NCBI RefSeq assembly: GCF_964019385.1
Contig: NC_088644.1
Span: 37,193,442 to 37,257,441 of the forward strand
Length of the DNA stretch: 64,000 nt
Direction: 5' to 3'
Source: Sycon ciliatum
Taxonomy: Eukaryota; Porifera; Calcarea; Leucosolenida; Sycettidae
This document shows positions 11,973-23,044 of this stretch, piece by piece; position 1 is the first letter of the stretch, and each line of letters begins with the position of its first letter. Below the pieces are notes generated by a model. That model saw only the letters and a list, made by a program, of their open reading frames with translations. It was not told the DNA's origin and did not search any database. Made by a program: the position numbers and the translations under genes.

Positions 11973-13510
11973 GTAGGACTCAGTGAGCAGTCACGTCTCG
12001 ATGACCGATCACGATCCCCGTGACCAATCAAACAGTCACAAATCCCCGAAGAGCAGTCATAAAGTCACACACCAGTTTGAATCCCGATGACCAGTCAGAA
12101 ACAGCCGCGACTTTCTCTGTGAACGGTCACAGGATCCACGTCAAAATATTACGACTCAACTGTAGGCATTCACGCGTTCAGCATACTTTTTTCCTTCACA
12201 GGTTTCAGAAGTGAGCAAGAAAGATTTCGATCAACTCTCGATCTCCGCGTAGTTTACTTGTAGCTCGAGTCTGGTGTGTGTGGGCTCCTCTCCAAAACGA
12301 AGGGTGGTCGAAAATCTTGCAGGCTTCAGATAGAATCTCTTTTGAGAGGACGTTCTGGCTAGTAGGTTGTGCTATTCATCATATTGAAGAACAAACTTCG
12401 TCGTTCAGAAAAGCTATTTCGGAATATTTTCAGTCATGTAATTTTTGCATGCCGATCTTGCTAGAGCAGAGACTGACTTCAACTGATCCAGCATGCAAGC
12501 AGCACTCGATTTGTGTTTTTGGAGAGGATGGGTGACAAGATTACGGAGTCAGAAGTGGACATCGTCGACGATGCAGAGACGAAAATATAATGAAGATGGA
12601 AATGAAAATATGTTCATTTCCAAGAAGGTACTGAGTACATCAAGCACCTTCGTGTGTGTAGCTCTGTCATTCTTGTGGAAGACTCCACAGAAAAACAATG
12701 TCCAGCTTGTTGAAACTGAAACTGCCTCTCAGTTGAAGTCGTTCAGGAAGACATCTATTCAAGACATCATTGATCCATTCTCAAGAACCATCGTAAGAAA
12801 TTAAATCAAGTCATGTTTATCGATAAGAATGGCGAACTAGACCAGAGAAGTGTGAGTGTCTTGTTTTGACTGCAGGAAACTGTATTTCAATATTCTGGCT
12901 CAACGTAGTGCTTACGCAGTTTACTGCTTCGAACACATCTTCATTTCTACTCCCAAAATAACTCTGTAAAATTTATTGATGCAACATTATGCATCATGGT
13001 CTTTCTCGTTGTGCTGCTATAACGTGTATAAGTACATGCATACGAGTACTGTGTACCGTTTACTGTCTCCTTGTCAGTGTTTTTGGGCGATCCTCCACAC
13101 CTTCATTTGTCTTCCAATTATTAATTTTATAGAAATATTCACTCACTTCAACTTCTTTTGATTGCTGGTGCGAATGTAGCCTGCGATGCCTGCTTGTAAT
13201 GAGAGTGCACCAGACATGTGTCGATATGTATGTCTGACGAGATGTTCTTGAACTGGCATGCTGCTTTGCTTAGATAAGGTTTAGAATTGGGTGCTCAATG
13301 GCCTGGAGGAATTATTCATGTTTGCGATCAGTATCACCAAGAGTACGGTTCTTCCGTCTACGCATCTCTTCTTGGCTTGTGGATTGGTTGAAAAGAGATA
13401 AAATAATAATACAGAAGTACTTGTGTCCAAGTGTCGTCATGAAAACAAGTTCTACCTCCGTAACTTTGTCCGCAAGGTCAAGTGAATCTAGCTGGTAGTC
13501 CCGCTGCCTA

Positions 13511-13560
<50 letters not shown>

Positions 13561-13577
13561 TAAGTGTGCGCGCGCAT

Positions 13578-13625
<48 letters not shown>

Positions 13626-13697
13626 ATGCGTGAGAAAGAGAGTGTGTGTGTGAGAGAGAGAGAGAATGTGTGTGTGAGTGTGTGTGAGATTTAGAGA

Positions 13698-13734
<37 letters not shown>

Positions 13735-13793
13735 TGTGTGTATGTGTGTGTGTGTGTGTCTCAAACTCTCTCTCTTCTACTCTCCCCCTGTCT

Positions 13794-13827
<34 letters not shown>

Positions 13828-13863
13828 GGCGTGGCCAAGCATTTGGCAGCTGTACACCAGGCC

Positions 13864-13902
<39 letters not shown>

Positions 13903-13976
13903 TCAAACTCTCTCTTCTACTCTCCCCCTGTCTCGGGGGCGGCGTGGCTAAGCATTTGGCAGCTGTACACCAAGCC

Positions 13977-14032
<56 letters not shown>

Positions 14033-14807
14033 TGTAGAGAATGAATGACATAATGTGTGTGTGTGTGTGTGTGTGCGAGAGAGAGAGATTTAGAGAATGA
14101 GTGTGTGTGTGTGTGTGTGTATGTGTGTGCGCGCGCGCGCACGTGTGGGTGTATGTGAGAAATGGGAGAGAGTATGGGTGTATGTGTGTGTAATGGTGCG
14201 GGCATGTGTGGTCCCCAGCTCTATTCTATGTCATTCACGCTGGAACTGCTGCTGCATAGCCCCAAGTCTGAAGACTTGGCAACTTCACGCCTGCACCTGA
14301 CTCTTGCACTATAATACCCGTCGCCTATGATACCCCTCAGAATTTCCCACCTTGCTCCCCGTTATGTTCAGGCTGCCCGTTTAGGAGCCCTCAGTTGCCT
14401 GACGATCGTAGTAATACGTGAAACTCAGAGTTGTGACAAAGCCTCCAATCTCTCTTGTAATACAGAAATACCTATATTCTGCCTGTGACTACTCACAGAG
14501 AAAGAGTGGTCACAACTGTACATTCCGCATGTAACTGTTCGCATGGAATTATAGTGGTCACAACTGTATTCTGTGACCCGTCATAGGGAATTATAGTTTC
14601 CACAACAAATCCTGCAGTACGAAGCACCCTGCGAGCAGTCACGAACTGTGTACTTTACACATGTACATGTATGGTGATTTGTGACTGGTCATGGGGCATT
14701 GTGACTGGTAAACTAATTTGTGACTGGTCATGGGGGGGTTGTGACTGTTTGACTGGTCACGGGGACCGTGATTGGTCACGGGGCCTTGACTGGTCACTGA
14801 GTCCTAC
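11973..14807. mobile_element. 2.8-kb element with long inverted repeats built from gtgaccagtcac units
   Basis: The left end reads gtaggactcagtgagcagtc. The right end is the complement of gtaggactcagtgaccagtc. Both ends sit in ATATAT-like sequence. The inverted arms (about 100-130 bp) contain repeated gtgacc(a/c)gtca / tgactggtcac units. The interior holds short plus-strand frames (12278-12535 and 12493-12804) of unknown nature and the large TG/G tract at 13514-14200. The superfamily is unclear. Confidence 0.55.
13514..14200. repeat. TG microsatellite cluster with G32 run and duplicated spacer
   Basis: Long (TG)n arrays alternate with a unit of about 100 bases: ctctcttctactctccccc, tgtctcg, a G run, then ggcgtggc-aagcatttggcagc. 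The unit is present twice (about 13759-13866 and 13900-13979). The first copy carries 32 consecutive G (13795-13826) and the second only five. This is a complex minisatellite with a quadruplex-capable core. Confidence 0.85.
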
Positions 14808-14829
14808 ATATATATCCCCGGGTGCCAAA

Positions 14830-15820
14830 GCATAATATGAGGATTTTACGAGCATAATGCGAGAATCCATGAAAGCATAATTCCTTGATTTCGCGAGCAT
14901 AATCCGCCGGTGCCTACGTGTGACTCAGCCCCATCATAGCATTATTTTCGCTTTTTCATGATTTTTGCAATTGTGTTAGAGCACACAGCACTTGATGCAA
15001 CATTTACCAGTGACTAAATAACTCCGCGTCTCCGACCATAACTGCAGCGTTCCCGTGAGCCTGTTGGATTTCCGTCAGCCTGTTGAGATTATCTTCATCT
15101 CGTCACATGTGAGCCTGTGTGTTTCATCCGTATCGTGGCACAATTACACAGACACGATTTCCAACTCAGGCCGGTTCCGTTGCTCGAAGGGTTGGCGGTA
15201 AGAATTGCTACGCCGTCTGTGGCTGCATGGGAACTTGGCGAGTCGTCGTCTTTCTCCATAAATCCTGATCGTCACGCGAACAACAGCCACTATTGCCTAA
15301 AAACTACGACACAACAGTATCAAGCTCGCCCCAGCAGAAGGACACGAATGACGAGCGCTAAGACGGAGAAAGAGAGACAGGGTTAGCGAGAGCTGACTAG
15401 TGCAGGTACGCTGTCATCTCCTGAGGTGGTGGGCGAAGCAGCGAAGTGAAACGAAGGAAGATAGAACTTATTATTATTAGAAGGCATACGGAGGCACCAA
15501 AACCTATTGCCTGTCCCATACTAAGTGCCATTTAGGGTTGACAGCTGTCAGCTGACAGCCTCAAAAATTTGAAAATCTGCTCAAAAAACTCTCGATCAGA
15601 ACTCTGCGCACTCTCAAATGGAGCGCACAGTAAAAAACTCGGCGACGAAGAACGCTTCGTATCGACGCCCTGGACTGAATTCGGCACGTCCAACAAACGG
15701 AATAGTGTTCTCTGATATATTCTCTACGTGCTGGGTATGGTCGCGTTTAGTTGGAAGCTCAGTGCATCACCACTTTCGATTTTGAGACTTGGCCGATGGA
15801 CTAGAAATGCATGTACAGTG
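14830..15820. other. No gene seen; repeat fragments
   Basis: Contains an inverted copy of the gcataatccgccggtgcc motif (about 14895-14912; partner near 6120). The right part (about 15590-15800) is similar in inverse orientation to the transposon copy beginning at 3966. Confidence 0.45.
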
Positions 15821-15822
15821 TA

Positions 15823-16237
15823 CAGTCAACTTCGCTTATAACGACTGCGGATATAACGACAATTCGCGAATAACGACAGAATTTCCATGCCCAGAGCAAA
15901 AAAAAATTTAAGTCACGCGAGTACCCTGGACGCATTTAAATCTGCTCACTAGATTCACCATCATTTGTCCCTCCCGGCCCATGCTTCTCCATCTTGACCA
16001 TTACTTTTCTTCTTTTATTCACCATGGTTGGTTAACACCCACATCTCCCGTACTGGCTGATTTTCTTCTCATGCCATGAGGTGTTGTCTATAAAAAAATA
16101 AATAAATAAAAAAAAAAGTCCATACTACAGTACCTGTATACATGTACATGTAATGAGACTTCGGGTATAACGACACTTCGCGAATAAGGACACTTTTCTG
16201 ATGCCCCGCCGAGTGTCGTTATAAGCGAAGTTGACTG
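15823..16237. mobile_element. Pogo/Tigger-like MITE with TA target site
   Basis: Flanked by TA, with termini cagtcaacttcgcttataac and its exact complement. Internal sub-repeats cgaataa-gacac occur. A LINE/SINE-type 3' tail ending in (A/T)-rich sequence (about 16010-16118) is embedded. The termini match the general pattern of pogo-type Tc1/mariner elements. Confidence 0.75.
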
Positions 16238-16325
16238 TACTTCGATGAAGATTGAAGTGCGCACCACCAATGAAGATTGGGGGTGCGCGTTATAAAAAAG
16301 GTGCGCACTATACCATGCTATTGTA

Positions 16326-16657
16326 CACTCGGACGTCTCTTATCCGGGCACCTTGGGACCGGGCACTGCCCGTATCTCAGATTTGCCCGTATCTCAGAAT
16401 AACTCATCTACCATGTATGATAACATTTTTTGAAGAAGTTTATTTGGCACGTATTGCACATGTTGAGGATACAAAAGGAACCCATTGATAAAAATGTGGG
16501 GGTTACATAGGTTGGCAGTGAAACAAGCACTTCCACATACGGAAAAAGTTCAAAAAACCCAAATTCGACGCATTTGTGCTATAGGAACTCAAGCTGAAGG
16601 TGCCCGGTAGAGAGACGTGCCCCTATCTGAGGCGTCCGGATAAGAGGCGTTTGAGTG
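16326..16657. mobile_element. Pogo-like MITE, TA-flanked
   Basis: 332 bp between TA dinucleotides (16324-16325 and 16658-16659). The ends are cactcggacgtctcttatcc and the complement of cactcaaacgcctcttatcc. It interrupts the end of an older taccgtatttt-family element: ggtgcgcactatacc lies before it and aaaatacggta after it. Confidence 0.75.
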
Positions 16658-17051
16658 TACTCAGAAAAATACGGTACATGTACTGGTATATACTAGTACT
16701 AGTAGATCGCAAAGCGGCTGCTGCGTCCTGCTGCGTGTCTGGAGTGTTGTGTAGCGCATTTCAGGGATAATATTTATCCCGCGTGGAACCACCAGCATAC
16801 TGTATGATACTACACGTACCGGTACATGAGTGATTGTACTGTCAATCTCATGTGCATGAGATTGTACAATAATCAATATCGTATTTGCATGAATTCGCAG
16901 GCAAATGAAAACACCTGTAAAAGTACGGTACACAGGTAGTGATCACCAAATGTACCATACTATAATACCATGTAGTTGATAATCTCTTGCTTCACAGATC
17001 CGCACCCACCAAGCCTTCCAAGGACTAACCCAAGCACATCCTGCGCTGCAG

Positions 17052-17330
17052 GACAACCAAAGCATTCAAAGGTTATTGTGCATGACATGCACATGAGTCG
17101 ATTCAAATGCGACACCGCCGAATATCGTTTTCTAGGGTTTCGGCTCACTGTACTCGAGGGATATGAATCATAAATCCAAATGCGGTACATCAAGATCAGA
17201 CGGACAAGTTGTTCAGACGGACAAGTTGTCCATGTCACACGCATGGAATACATACCTCAGACCTCAGACCTCAGACATGCCCATCGCGGGAGCGATGATA
17301 GCGAACAGCTATGTTTTAGACATAGCAACT

Positions 17331-17393
<63 letters not shown>

Positions 17394-17731
17394 AGCGTGC
17401 ACGCGTTCGGGCACGCAAGCACAGGAATAAGGCCAATACATACTGGGCCCGTACACCCCAGTGGTCCTAGCAGTCTAGAAGCAACATCACACCATGGCCT
17501 TATCACAATGTAATGGGAGAAGGAGATTAGCGTGACAACCAAAGCATTCAAAGGTTATTGTGCATGACATGCACATGAGTCGATTCAAATGTGACACCGC
17601 CGAATATCGTTTTCTAGGGTTTCGGCTTACTGTACTCGAGGGATGTGAATCATAAATCCAAATGCGGTACATCAAGATCAGATGGACAAGTTGTTCAGAC
17701 GGACAAGTTGTCCATGTCACACGCATGGAAT

Positions 17732-17820
<89 letters not shown>

Positions 17821-17960
17821 AGCGTGCACGCGTTCGGGCACGCAAGCACAGGAATAAGGCCAATACATACTGGGCCCGTACACCCCAGTGGTCCTAGCAG
17901 TCTAGAAGCAACATCACACCATGGCCTTATCACAATGTAATGGGAGAAGGAGATTAGCGT
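17052..17960. repeat. Tandem duplication (482 and 427 bp units) with CA arrays
   Basis: Two direct units start gacaaccaaagcattcaaag (17052 and 17534) and end ggagaaggagattagcgt. Unit 1 has an additional ctcagac-rich insert of about 75 bases and a shorter CA array (about 17333-17388). Unit 2 has a longer CA array (about 17735-17814). The end of unit 2 is collinear with the 3' flank of GST copy 1. Confidence 0.9.
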
Positions 17961-18490
17961 GTTCGATTTTAATCCAGAAACTCAATGTGCACTGTGTAAC
18001 GTTCTGCACATACCTACTTCAACAAAAAGGTAAGCCTGGTAATCATTGATAAAAGAAAGGACAAAATGTTACGAGTTATGACTAACTGTCCACATCCGAG
18101 TTTTAATAATCTTAGTAATGAAAAGAATATGCCTACTTGGAAGGATGACTTTAAACTCGAGACATGGTGGAGTGGAGAGTATCAAGATGAGTATCCTGAA
18201 CACTTGTGTATTAGCAGATACATCTAGAGTTCATTTGTAACCCAAATATGAATTGGTTCGGTAGAGCGGGCTAAGAATCATCAGCATCAAAATCAACGTA
18301 AAAGACCGGCGTGAAATTGTAAAGAGCGGAAAATTCACAAGTGAAAATCGGATGATACCTGAATAGAAGTTTAGCACTCTGCAGGCCCATGACTGCAGGA
18401 GTCCATTGGCATGGTATTTAACTACTCACATTGCGTACCTACTCGCGGAGGGTCCTTTACCATTCATTATATGCAGCGACATTACACTGA

Positions 18491-19453
18491 TCATGCAAAC
18501 TGGACGTCGCGTCCATGTGGGATTGTGAAGTCTAGCTGTGGGCCAATGGCCACAATTCCGTGCGGGTTGATCTGACCATGCGACTCCTGATAGTGATGCT
18601 CGATGTGAAACCGATCCACCGTCTCGTCTACGCCAGGCATTTGATACAGCTCACGTGTATACGCCCAAAGGTTTGGATAATCGACAATGCGACGCTTGTT
18701 GCATTTGAAGTGACCCACGTAGACCATATCGAAGCGCACGAGAGTGACAAACAGACGAATGTCGGCCTCCGTAAACGTACTGCCAGCCAAGTATCTGTTC
18801 TGACTCAAGTGCTCCTCCAGCGTATCCAACGCATCAAACAGCTGGGCCACCGCTGTATCGTATGCTTCTTGAGAAGTGGCAAACCCACTCCTGTACACTC
18901 CGTTGTTTACGTTTGGATAGCAGAAATCGTTCCATTTCTCAATGGTGCTGCGCAGCTCTTCGGGGTACAGATCCAGCTTTCTCTGCTCGCTCGTCTCACA
19001 AAACTCATTGAACTCCGTGTTTAGCATGCGGATGATTTCGGACGATTCATTGTTGACGATCTTCTTCGTCTTCTTATCAAACAACACAGGGACGGTCACG
19101 CGACCCGAGTACCCAGGATCAGACGTTTGATAAATTTCTCGTATCGTCTCTTTACCCAATACAGTATCCGCATCACACCGGTACTTTCCAGGAATAAATT
19201 CCCAACTCCGATCTCCAGAGATCTTCCAGTGGACCACACTCTTGCTGATCACCTTCTCCAGGCCTTTGGCTTTCAAAAGAAAGTATGTTCTGGACGCCCA
19301 TGGGCAGGCCAAGGAAAGGTACAGGTGATAACGTCCAGCCTCGGCAGGAAACTTAGCCTGAGGATCAGCACGAATGAAATTCCGAAACGATGCCGCCACT
19401 CGCACAAACTCTCCCTTGGCGTTGTTCGCCTTTAGAAATAGCTCCTTGGCCAT
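18491..19453 (-). CDS. Glutathionyl-hydroquinone reductase-like (xi-class) glutathione transferase, copy 2
   Basis: 320 residues in one exon, starting at ATG 19453 (a GTG six bases further out is ignored). It has the same architecture as copy 1: CPWA with Cys50, a GSH-site block with VNNESSEII, and the C-terminal helical domain. By eye about 20 residues differ, clustered at the N-terminus (residues 6-10) and C-terminus (HGQINP versus HPSVNP, and a last-residue extension FA). All presumed catalytic and GSH-binding motifs are kept, so both copies look functional. The start is 632 bases from the divergent RING/B-box gene at 20086, so the two may share a promoter region. Confidence 0.93.
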   Translation of the reverse strand: MAKELFLKANNAKGEFVRVAASFRNFIRADPQAKFPAEAGRYHLYLSLACPWASRTYFLLKAKGLEKVISKSVVHWKISGDRSWEFIPGKYRCDADTVLGKETIREIYQTSDPGYSGRVTVPVLFDKKTKKIVNNESSEIIRMLNTEFNEFCETSEQRKLDLYPEELRSTIEKWNDFCYPNVNNGVYRSGFATSQEAYDTAVAQLFDALDTLEEHLSQNRYLAGSTFTEADIRLFVTLVRFDMVYVGHFKCNKRRIVDYPNLWAYTRELYQMPGVDETVDRFHIEHHYQESHGQINPHGIVAIGPQLDFTIPHGRDVQFA

Positions 19454-19517
19454 GTTCACGGTCAGCTACTGTTCCGATCGATGGCAGAGACGGCTGTAAA
19501 AAAAGGTTCTGCCCTGA

Positions 19518-19524
19518 CTTTATA
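19518..19524 (-). promoter_or_regulatory. TATA-like box of GST copy 2
   Basis: TATAAAG on the minus strand, 65-71 bases upstream of the ATG. The position is comparable to that in copy 1. Confidence 0.4.
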
Positions 19525-20085
19525 TTTACACCGCTAGCGCTCTCACCAAGTACAATCCTACTAGTAGTTGATCTACCAATTACCATACAGGATCGCTCTA
19601 CCGACGTCCGTACCGGTACGACGGGAATGGCTGAGTACTAGTATAGTAGTAGATGCTTTCAAGTAAAAAAATAATTATTTTGTTTCATCGGAACTGTGTT
19701 TGTGCTTGATCGAATCTTCGAGTTCGAAGCACAAACCCGCAGTGCAGTACCTCTACGCTAGATCTACGCTACGGTCGGAACAGAGATCTAGAGAGTGCAG
19801 TGGCGCGCTGGCCCAGATCTACCTAGCTAGCCTCGCACGTGCGTGTAGACATGTAGTGCCGCGCACACATGACACAGCAAAAGTCAGCATTCATAGTATC
19901 ATACAAAAATAAAGCTCGCCTGATGAGTGATGACCATGAATGAATGATTACTGACGACTGTGAACTGTTACTTCAAGTGAAGTGTGCATGTATACGTGCA
20001 TGTGATGAGTAGGACCGGGCCTGTGTGACGGTACGGTGTCGTCATGACTCGACTGTAGTCTGCTCAAAAATCGTAAGATTCTGAA

Positions 20086-22416
20086 ATGATGGAAGGAAGA
20101 AGAAGATGGTACGAAATAGAGGTTGCGACTCCATTCCTGAAGAAGAAGATGTCAGCAGCAATCTGTAGTGAGAAAGATGGCGATGGGCAAGCATGTGTTG
20201 GTTGTAAGAAGTTGCGCGAAACGCATGGAGCTGCCACATACCTGCTGTGTTGCTTTCACAGCTTGTGCGAGCATTGCTATGGCGAGCGATTGGAAGTGCT
20301 GACCCCGTCAGACCATTCCGCACCTCGCGCATCGGGAGGATTGCGATGTCCAGAGTGCTTCTCGTGGACAAATCTCAGTGACTGTATCCGTAGCCTTGAC
20401 CAGCAGCATGCCATAGTCAAGAGCAGCGTAGGCCGTCGTACCCTGGGGCTGGGGGTGGCATGCACTGGTCACACTCGCGGCTGCAGTGGTGCTGAGTCGG
20501 ATTTAGCTACCCGTCGTCTCTGCGCGTGCGACTGGTGCGCTGAGGATATTGCAGATCGCCAAGCGGTTGCTGCTTGTGTAGAGTGTTGTGCAGCGCTCTG
20601 CAGCGATCATTTCATTGCACACAATAAAAGTAGAACCACCAACTGCCACACCACTCTGGCACCAATTCAGCAGCAGCAACAACAACAACACGAAGAGCCA
20701 AGAAGACCATGTTACCCTGACTGCCAGCATCAGACTTCATCGTTTGCCTTTGAAACATCATCAACCAGCCGTCGAGCCCGCAGGGATAGCGGAGTATTCA
20801 CCCTGGATGAACTTGACCATGCCCATGACTCGAATCACATGCCGGATTCTATGACATCACAGGAAGGCAGCGAAGCACACATCGTTTGTGATGACATCAT
20901 GAAGCAATGGGTGGATCAGTTCTGCTCGGCGTTGGATGAACAGCTATATGCTAAACAGAATGATGTAACAGCGATGGAAATGTGCATGGCTGATATCCGG
21001 CAAACTGCTACTAAAGCCTCACAGGATGTAGGTGATATGTTTGAAAAACTCCGCCAGAATTTAGCCGCTCGAGAAAATGCCTTCTACGATACAATCGATG
21101 AACTCCGTTGGGAGCTGCAGTGTGGAATTGAACAGCAAAAACTGCATCTTGAGCAACACATATCCTATTTGCAGCGAGTCCGTAGGCAATTGAAAACTGC
21201 AACGAACCGCAAAGCCAGGGAGTCGTTGCATGCATTCTGCACTCGCAGCACCACGGACATGCTGAATACTATTCCGTATCTGTCGAGCACCTGTGAACTG
21301 CCTGCACCGTCCGTATACAGTTGGAGATTTGAATGGACGGAATTTGAGAGTGTCCGGGATGCTGTACAGCGATGTGGCACACTGTTGTCCGGCTGTTGTG
21401 TGTCACCGTGTCGAGTGGAATACGTCTGGAACGTGCGCAGTCATGACATCGAGTGGCACGTTCAACTAGACAAGGTTGCCAAGGCAACGCACACTCCATG
21501 GCAGATAGCAGTCATGTGTCCGCCAGCTCCAACCCTGCACTCTACTCACCTCTTCGACTGTGTTCCAAGCGTCACCTTGACTACCAGTTCGGCGCAAGGC
21601 AAGTCCGTGGTGTGCATTGCCGCAACCGCCACTGACATGTATCTCAAGCAGCCACCCCCTGGTCACTGGTGTGAGCTCAGGCCATGTCGCCGTGACAGCG
21701 GTGTGTATAAACTGTACCGTGTGCCTGCTGCCAAGTACCCACTATTGTTCAGACCGGCGGATTGCTACAACGGCTGCATGGCAACGCACGACGGCAGGGC
21801 ACTGGCAGGCACTACGCAACGCGGTCGTCATCGTAATGACACGTCGATGATGTCATACGCAGTTGTCGGTAGCACTGAAGCGTATGACAAGCCTTGCTGC
21901 GAGTGGTGCGTAATGATATCCAGTAACGACTGCAAACTACTCAGTGTGGGAGTGACTGATCTTAAAACTCTTCATCGAACTCGTCCACAAAACGAGTACC
22001 CAGCTGCAGATACTCACTCAGTTTTTGTTTCAAACCATGACCCTATACTTAACAATGCTGATGATACTGATGGTGGCAATGAGGATGAGGATGCAAGCTG
22101 TCTGCGTGCTGGAAATGGATTGTTCTGCCAGTCAGCGCAGGATGTGAAAGTATTTGATGGCAATGCGGATGTCGTATCCAGACGATGCGTGCAGTTTGGA
22201 AGCGTTCTGCATTTTCGGATGTCCGTTGACTGCTTCACTAGGATTCGAAAAGTGTCAGTTCGTGTGTCTCACATTTCCAATCTTGCCAGTACATGGTGGG
22301 AAGCAACGTACGTGCTGCCTATGAATGCTGTCTTACCGTTCTTTGGTTTTGTGGCAAGCAGGTGCAATGCAGAGATCCACGGCAAGCCAGTGTTCATGCT
22401 TCTGCCTGTGCAGTGA
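20086..22416 (+). CDS. RING/B-box/coiled-coil (TRIM-like) protein
   Basis: A 776-residue single-exon frame from ATG 20086. Residues 37-91 hold a RING-like set of zinc ligands (C37, C40, C55, H58, C61, C64, C88, C91). Residues 148-188 hold a B-box-like set (C148, C151, C164, C172, H175, H188). Residues about 270-395 are charged and helical, consistent with a coiled coil (RRQLKTATNRKARESLHAF near its end). This order is the TRIM plan, whose members are usually E3 ubiquitin ligases. The 350-residue C-terminal part is not an obvious B30.2/SPRY, NHL or filamin domain, and I do not recognise it. A short poly-Gln stretch (about 198-204) separates the B-box from the coiled coil. E3 activity is inferred from architecture only. 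The stop is directly followed by a TG array in the 3' region. Confidence 0.8.
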   Translation: MMEGRRRWYEIEVATPFLKKKMSAAICSEKDGDGQACVGCKKLRETHGAATYLLCCFHSLCEHCYGERLEVLTPSDHSAPRASGGLRCPECFSWTNLSDCIRSLDQQHAIVKSSVGRRTLGLGVACTGHTRGCSGAESDLATRRLCACDWCAEDIADRQAVAACVECCAALCSDHFIAHNKSRTTNCHTTLAPIQQQQQQQHEEPRRPCYPDCQHQTSSFAFETSSTSRRARRDSGVFTLDELDHAHDSNHMPDSMTSQEGSEAHIVCDDIMKQWVDQFCSALDEQLYAKQNDVTAMEMCMADIRQTATKASQDVGDMFEKLRQNLAARENAFYDTIDELRWELQCGIEQQKLHLEQHISYLQRVRRQLKTATNRKARESLHAFCTRSTTDMLNTIPYLSSTCELPAPSVYSWRFEWTEFESVRDAVQRCGTLLSGCCVSPCRVEYVWNVRSHDIEWHVQLDKVAKATHTPWQIAVMCPPAPTLHSTHLFDCVPSVTLTTSSAQGKSVVCIAATATDMYLKQPPPGHWCELRPCRRDSGVYKLYRVPAAKYPLLFRPADCYNGCMATHDGRALAGTTQRGRHRNDTSMMSYAVVGSTEAYDKPCCEWCVMISSNDCKLLSVGVTDLKTLHRTRPQNEYPAADTHSVFVSNHDPILNNADDTDGGNEDEDASCLRAGNGLFCQSAQDVKVFDGNADVVSRRCVQFGSVLHFRMSVDCFTRIRKVSVRVSHISNLASTWWEATYVLPMNAVLPFFGFVASRCNAEIHGKPVFMLLPVQ

Positions 22417-22435
22417 GTGTGTCACGGTGTGCGCG

Positions 22436-22489
22436 TTTATGTGTGTGTGTGTGTTTATGTGTGTGTGTGTGTGTGTTTATGTGTGTGTT

Positions 22490-22533
<44 letters not shown>

Positions 22534-22538
22534 TGTAC

Positions 22539-22572
<34 letters not shown>

Positions 22573-22615
22573 TTGTGTGCCATGTGTGTGTTTGTGTGTT
22601 TGTATGTGTGCGGTT
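22436..22615. repeat. TG microsatellite in the 3' region of the RING/B-box gene
   Basis: Almost uninterrupted (TG)n with gtttatg interruptions, starting about 20 bases after the stop codon at 22414-22416. Confidence 0.9.
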
Positions 22616-23044
22616 TGGTGATTGGTGTGAGTAACTGTAACTTTCAATCGTCACAGATTCTGCAGATTTGATCATGCATTTGCCATTTCAAACTGACTTG
22701 CAGTGGCTTTCTATTTCAATTTAGCAGTTTTTAAAACGAAAGATTACTAATCATAGCCCGACCACGTTATTGTTACTGGCAAACTGGAATAGTGTTGTTC
22801 ACTGCGAATGACGCTGCAGGCTCAAACGGTTTCTTTCTTTTCTCTTTTAATTTTTTTTAATACACGCTCATCCTGTTATAGGGGCGCCAAAGTTGCAGGA
22901 ACCTTGGTCCAAGGAGTAGTGCCGTACGGGTACCTTTCTTTTCCCTGCTTCGGTCTACCACACATCCATTGGACAGGTTCAGTGGATAGAATATTGGTTC
23001 AAGTTGAAGACTCCACGTGAATATCTCGGTACAGTTTGCAAATG

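Noticed and set aside
13678..14205. Long Cys-Val or His-Thr frames across TG/CA arrays (also at 22.4, 40.3, 43.0, 58.9 kb)
   Set aside because: They are translations of microsatellites with no domain or start context.
18491..19453. Bacterial contamination as the source of the intronless GST
   Set aside because: Two copies are embedded among animal-type transposons and microsatellites, with TATA boxes and no operon context.
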